Source of the DNA: Halopseudomonas salegens
GTDB taxonomy: Bacteria; Pseudomonadota; Gammaproteobacteria; Pseudomonadales; Pseudomonadaceae
DNA: 64,000 nt
Assembly: GCF_900105655.1 (NCBI RefSeq)
Contig: NZ_LT629787.1
Coordinates: forward strand, 2,914,001 to 2,978,000
Direction: 5' to 3'
In this document: piece by piece, positions 60,582 to 64,000 of the stretch
Layout: each line of letters opens with the position of its first letter
Numbering within the stretch: the stretch's first letter is position 1
The notes under the pieces: generated by a model
The model's database searches: none
What the model was told of the DNA's origin: nothing
The model's input: the letters and a program-made list of their open reading frames with translations, nothing else
Made by a program: the position numbers and the translations under genes

Positions 60582-61931
60582 TCAGAACATTTTCAGATAA
60601 CGCTTGAGCTCCCAGTCAGACACGTACGTGTGGTAGCTGGTCCACTCTTCGCGCTTGAGCGCGACAAAACTGTCAAACATGGCCTCACCAAAAACGGCTT
60701 TCGACAGCGGGTCCTCGGCAAAGGCATCCACCGCCTCACCCAGGTTCTGCGGCAGCATCTCGATACCCTGTTCACGCACTTCGGCATCGCTGTAGTTGTA
60801 CATGTTTTCGCGCCGTGGCTGACCCGGGTCCATGCCCTCGCGAATACCTTCCAGTCCGGCCGCCAGCATCATCGCTGCGCCCAGATAGGGGTTGCAGGCG
60901 ATGTCCGCCGCGCGACACTCGACCCGGGCACCCTGAGAGGGAATGCGCAACATATTGGTGCGGTTGTTATTGCCGTAACAGGCGAACACCGGAGCCCAGG
61001 TTGAGCCCGACATGGCCCCCTTGCGCACCAATCGCTTGTAGCTGTTGACCGTCGGCGCAATCACCGCACTGATCGCCTGTGCATGTTTGATGATGCCGGC
61101 AATAAAGTGATAACCCATGGCGGTGACACCGCAACCGTGGGGATCTTCACCATGTGCCGGATCGAACAGGTTGCGTCCGGTTTCCCGGTCGGCCAGCGAC
61201 ATGTTGTAGTGCGCGCCACTGCCGGTGCGATTGGCCGAAGGCTTGGGCATAAAGCTGGCAAAGGCACCGTGCTTGCGAGCGATTTCATTGGCCATCAGAC
61301 GGAAGAACACCAGGCGGTCGGCCATGTTCAGCGCATCGGTATAGGTAAAATCAGTCTCGAACTGGCCGTTGGCGTCTTCGTGATCAAAGGAGTACACATC
61401 CCAGCCCAGTTGGTTCATCGCATCGACCAGCTCATCAATAATCGGCAGATTATCGAACATGGTGCGCGGGTCATAACAGGGTTTCGCCTGATCATCGCGG
61501 TCACTGACCGGCGCAAAGCCACCGTCTTCCGTGTCCTTGAACAGGAAGAACTCGGTTTCTATGCCCAGATTGAAGGTCAGTCCCATGGCTTCCGCTGCAG
61601 CAATCTGGCGCTTGAGAATATTGCGTGAGCAAGCTTCGAAGGGAGCCCCCTCCAGGTACAGGTCACTGGCAAACCAGGCCAGCTGCGGGTTCCAGGGACA
61701 GATTGCCAGCGACTTTTCATCCGGCATCGCAGCCACTTCATTGTCGCTGATGTCCTGCGGTACACCGTCAAGCGCGGCACCCGTAAACAATTCCGAACCC
61801 TTGAACATTCGGTCGAGGTGCTGCAAGGGAACGAACTTGCCCTTGATGATGCCATGAATATCAACATAACCAGCCAGCGCGTGTTTGACGCCTTTGTCGG
61901 CCAGGGATTGCTGCAAGGTGTGACTGCTCAT
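60582..61931 (-). CDS. glnT: GlnT-type (type III) glutamate-ammonia ligase or gamma-glutamylmethylamide synthetase
   Basis: This 449-residue protein of the GS superfamily contains GYVDIHGIIKGKFVPLQHLD, ELFTGAALDGVPQDISDNEV, NLGIETEFFLFKD and GSGAHYNMSL, the set seen in rhizobial GlnT. The methylotroph GMAS enzymes, which make gamma-glutamylmethylamide from methylamine, belong to the same group, so the acceptor amine cannot be settled from sequence. GAGGAG before 61931 decides the start. It is the first gene of the operon with the binding protein and TetR, preceded by a palindrome. Confidence 0.87.
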   Translation of the reverse strand: MSSHTLQQSLADKGVKHALAGYVDIHGIIKGKFVPLQHLDRMFKGSELFTGAALDGVPQDISDNEVAAMPDEKSLAICPWNPQLAWFASDLYLEGAPFEACSRNILKRQIAAAEAMGLTFNLGIETEFFLFKDTEDGGFAPVSDRDDQAKPCYDPRTMFDNLPIIDELVDAMNQLGWDVYSFDHEDANGQFETDFTYTDALNMADRLVFFRLMANEIARKHGAFASFMPKPSANRTGSGAHYNMSLADRETGRNLFDPAHGEDPHGCGVTAMGYHFIAGIIKHAQAISAVIAPTVNSYKRLVRKGAMSGSTWAPVFACYGNNNRTNMLRIPSQGARVECRAADIACNPYLGAAMMLAAGLEGIREGMDPGQPRRENMYNYSDAEVREQGIEMLPQNLGEAVDAFAEDPLSKAVFGEAMFDSFVALKREEWTSYHTYVSDWELKRYLKMF

Positions 61932-61990
61932 CGGGTACTCCTCTGATGGCTGTGAGCCGTGTTCGGGTTGGTACGAATCTTCCATTCAAC

Positions 61991-62012
61991 ATACATGCCA
62001 GCATGCATGTAT
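61991..62012. promoter_or_regulatory. AcrR-like operator candidate
   Basis: ATACATGC (61991-61998) and GCATGTAT (62005-62012) are perfect inverted arms with a 6-base spacer in the 147-base divergent gap between glnT and the MetX-like gene. The arms recall TetR/AcrR operators, and an AcrR-like gene ends the glnT operon. Confidence 0.55.
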
Positions 62013-62078
62013 AAATTCATTGCCAGCCTGTTTACAGGCTTGCGCACCCGGGAAAACACATTTGGCAGGGGATATTAA

Positions 62079-63116
62079 ATGACATCAAATCAGGCACTTA
62101 AGAAGACATTCCAGCTGCATGACTTTCCGCTCGACAGCGGAGAAAAGCTGGCTTCAGGCTGGCTCAGTTACCTGCAGATCGGCGAACTGAACGCCGCTGG
62201 CGACAACCTTATCCTGCTGCCAACGTACTATGGTGGAACACATGAGGGCATATTGCCCTGGATTGGTGCAGACTCACCGCTCAATCCTGCGCAGTATTGC
62301 CTGGTGATCCCCAACCTGATCGGCAATGGTGTTTCGGTGTCGCCATCCAATGCCGAGCATTTCCAGGCCGGGCCGCACTTTCCGGCCATCAGCCTGTATG
62401 ACAATGTGCGCGCACAAAAGCGCTTGCTGGAAAGCTGCTTCGACGATGCTGCCCCGGCGCTGGTCATGGGCTGGTCCATGGGTGGCATGCAGGCCTTGCA
62501 CTGGGGAGCGCTGTACCCGGATCGGGTGCAGCGTCTGCTGAGCATCTGCGCCACCGCACGCTGCTGGCCGCACAACCAGATCTTTCTGGCCGGCGTAAAA
62601 GCTGCCTTGACCTGCGATGCCGCCTGGCAGGACGGGGGCTACCAGTCACCGCCCGACAAGGGTCTGAAAGCCTTTGGCCGGGTTTATGCCGGCTGGGCCT
62701 ACAGTCAGGCGTTTTTCCGCAAACAACTGCATCGCGAGCTGGGCCTGGAGACCCTGCAGGATGTACTCGACTATTGGGAAGAGGATCATCTGCAACAGGA
62801 TGCCAATAACCTGCTGTGTGTACTGGAGAGCTGGCAACAGGCCGATATCAGTCAACTGCCCGCCTTTGCCGGGGACCCTGAACAGGCACTGGCCAGCATT
62901 CGTGCGCCGAGCATTATCATGCCCTCCAGCACGGACCTGTATTTCACCGCAGAAGATGCTGCCTGGGAGGCCGCCCGGATGCCACATGCCGAGTTACGCG
63001 TACTGGAATCTGACTGGGGACATATTGCCGGCGCACCGGGCCGCAGCCCGGTTGATCACCAGCAGATCATGACGGCGTGTGCCGACTTGCTCACACGAAG
63101 GGGGCTGGCCAGTTGA
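62079..63116 (+). CDS. MetX-like alpha/beta hydrolase
   Basis: This 345-residue cytoplasmic protein has the alpha/beta fold of the homoserine acetyltransferase group: [14 protein letters not shown], nucleophile S133 in [11 protein letters not shown], the acid in SSTDLYF and the His in [10 protein letters not shown]. It lacks parts of the MetX lid, so it is more likely a hydrolase or acyltransferase on another substrate. AGGGGA precedes the ATG. It is divergent from glnT across the palindrome and overlaps the end of the CysA-like gene by 26 bases. Confidence 0.82.
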   Translation: MTSNQALKKTFQLHDFPLDSGEKLASGWLSYLQIGELNAAGDNLILLPTYYGGTHEGILPWIGADSPLNPAQYCLVIPNLIGNGVSVSPSNAEHFQAGPHFPAISLYDNVRAQKRLLESCFDDAAPALVMGWSMGGMQALHWGALYPDRVQRLLSICATARCWPHNQIFLAGVKAALTCDAAWQDGGYQSPPDKGLKAFGRVYAGWAYSQAFFRKQLHRELGLETLQDVLDYWEEDHLQQDANNLLCVLESWQQADISQLPAFAGDPEQALASIRAPSIIMPSSTDLYFTAEDAAWEAARMPHAELRVLESDWGHIAGAPGRSPVDHQQIMTACADLLTRRGLAS

Positions 63117-64000
63117 GCGTTTTCGATTGGCCATCAGCGCTGAACAAGTGGCCCACTGTTGGCACGGCATAACAGCGCTGACCCCGCTCCGGGTGCCAGG
63201 CATTGTACTGCGCGTGACTGATGCCCACTTCCCAGAGGTCATCACTGGCCCAGCCAACCGGCTTGAGTTCGATCCGCACTTCAGCGCCAATGAGACTGAT
63301 CGCCTCTATCTGCATCGGCAGGTTGGCATGACCGGCCGGCGCATTGTGCAAACCCAGCTCATGTGGACGCAGGAAGAGCTGCAGCTCCTCACCATGCTCA
63401 GGCTCGGGTAGCTCAACCCAGGCATCGCCCTGGGTGAGCCGCTTGCCGTCAACACGGCCAGTCAGCACATTGACCTGGCCTAGAAAGTTGAACACAAAAC
63501 GGCTATCCGGTTTGGCATACAGCGCTTGCGGGGCATCCACCTGTTCAATCTGACCGGCGCTCATCACTACAACCTGATCAGACAGCTCAAGCGCCTCCTC
63601 CTGATCATGGGTGACGAACACACTGGTAAAGTGCAACTCGTCATGCAGGCTGCGTAACCAGCGACGCAACTCCTTGCGTACCTTGGCGTCCAGAGCGCCA
63701 AAGGGCTCGTCCAGCAGCAGTATTTGCGGCTGTGTTGCCATGGCCCGGGCAAGCGCAATCCGCTGTTTCTGCCCACCCGAGAGTTGTGCCGGATAACGCT
63801 TGGCGAGATGATCGAGCTGAACCATCTCCAGCAGGTCGGCCACCCGCCGCTTGATGTCGGCACGCGGCGGTCGCTGCTTGCGCGGTAAAACATCCAGACC
63901 AAAAGCAACGTTGTCTGCGACCGTCATGTGCCGGAACAAGGCATAGTGCTGGAACACAAAACCAACCCGACGCTCACGTACATGCAGCTTGCTGACATCC
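63091..64000 (-). CDS. cysA: Sulfate/thiosulfate ABC transporter ATPase, C-terminal part
   Basis: The gene continues beyond the right edge. About 303 residues are visible: the Q-loop ([16 protein letters not shown]), signature [14 protein letters not shown], Walker [13 protein letters not shown] and the switch His in [16 protein letters not shown]-like domain follows ([10 protein letters not shown]). Walker A is outside the window. The order matches CysA, which powers sulfate and thiosulfate import; a related anion importer is possible. It ends within the last 26 bases of the convergent MetX-like gene. Confidence 0.86.
   Translation of the reverse strand, partial: DVSKLHVRERRVGFVFQHYALFRHMTVADNVAFGLDVLPRKQRPPRADIKRRVADLLEMVQLDHLAKRYPAQLSGGQKQRIALARAMATQPQILLLDEPFGALDAKVRKELRRWLRSLHDELHFTSVFVTHDQEEALELSDQVVVMSAGQIEQVDAPQALYAKPDSRFVFNFLGQVNVLTGRVDGKRLTQGDAWVELPEPEHGEELQLFLRPHELGLHNAPAGHANLPMQIEAISLIGAEVRIELKPVGWASDDLWEVGISHAQYNAWHPERGQRCYAVPTVGHLFSADGQSKTLNWPAPFV

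Overview
The window is a compact, GC-rich gammaproteobacterial chromosome segment. It carries about 47 protein genes, one clear structured RNA, no tRNA or rRNA, and no recognisable prophage, insertion sequence or CRISPR array. The gene content points to the Pseudomonadaceae, probably a marine or halotolerant lineage such as Halopseudomonas. Supporting points are the zapA-6S RNA-ygfA arrangement, a serA divergent from a D-2-hydroxyglutarate dehydrogenase, a 725-residue malate synthase G, the recC-recB-recD order, an MvaU-like H-NS fragment and a BCCT osmolyte carrier. The genus is an inference.

Region by region. 1-14.0 kb: the zapA end, 6S RNA, ygfA, a 42-residue membrane peptide antisense to the ygfA end, an EVE-domain protein, a membrane diguanylate cyclase, ilvA and rpiA (divergent), an FAH-family hydrolase, D-2-hydroxyglutarate dehydrogenase and serA (divergent), a CBS-histidine kinase with a tandem receiver protein, a prolyl-4-hydroxylase-like oxygenase and an alpha/beta hydrolase. 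14.2-24.6 kb: glcB, a large esterase-like lipoprotein, an unknown 99-residue protein, an MFS carrier, a glycerophosphodiesterase, an NADH:quinone reductase/nitronate monooxygenase-like flavoprotein, DUF3087, thpR, a probable halohydrin dehalogenase and DUF3096. 24.7-39.2 kb: an EAL-CBS-GGDEF protein, an SbcCD-like pair, DUF6435, a slipin-NfeD pair, an MscS channel, a cNMP/CBS/DUF294 protein translationally coupled to a DEDD exonuclease, a BCCT carrier and a truncated MvaU. 39.3-43.4 kb: a gamma-glutamyltransferase lipoprotein, an amidoligase, a class-I glutamine amidotransferase and YigZ. 43.6-52.7 kb: recCBD. 52.9-64 kb: a nitrogen and polyamine region with a gamma-glutamylpolyamine synthetase-like protein, a four-VOC-domain lipoprotein, the carboxynorspermidine enzymes, a glnT/binding protein/TetR operon, a MetX-like hydrolase and the end of a CysA-like ATPase.

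Several genes share a gamma-glutamyl and amine theme: GGT, amidoligase, the gamma-glutamyl hydrolase-like amidotransferase, two glutamine-synthetase relatives and the alternative spermidine route. The strongest unexpected calls are four. The SDR-like protein at 23718 carries both sequence signatures of halohydrin dehalogenases. A 62-residue MvaU-like protein lacks the DNA-binding half. Two copies of a structured repeat keep their loops while their stems differ. A likely AcrR-type operator lies in front of the glnT operon that ends in an AcrR-like repressor. All functions are read from motifs and family knowledge; no database search was run.
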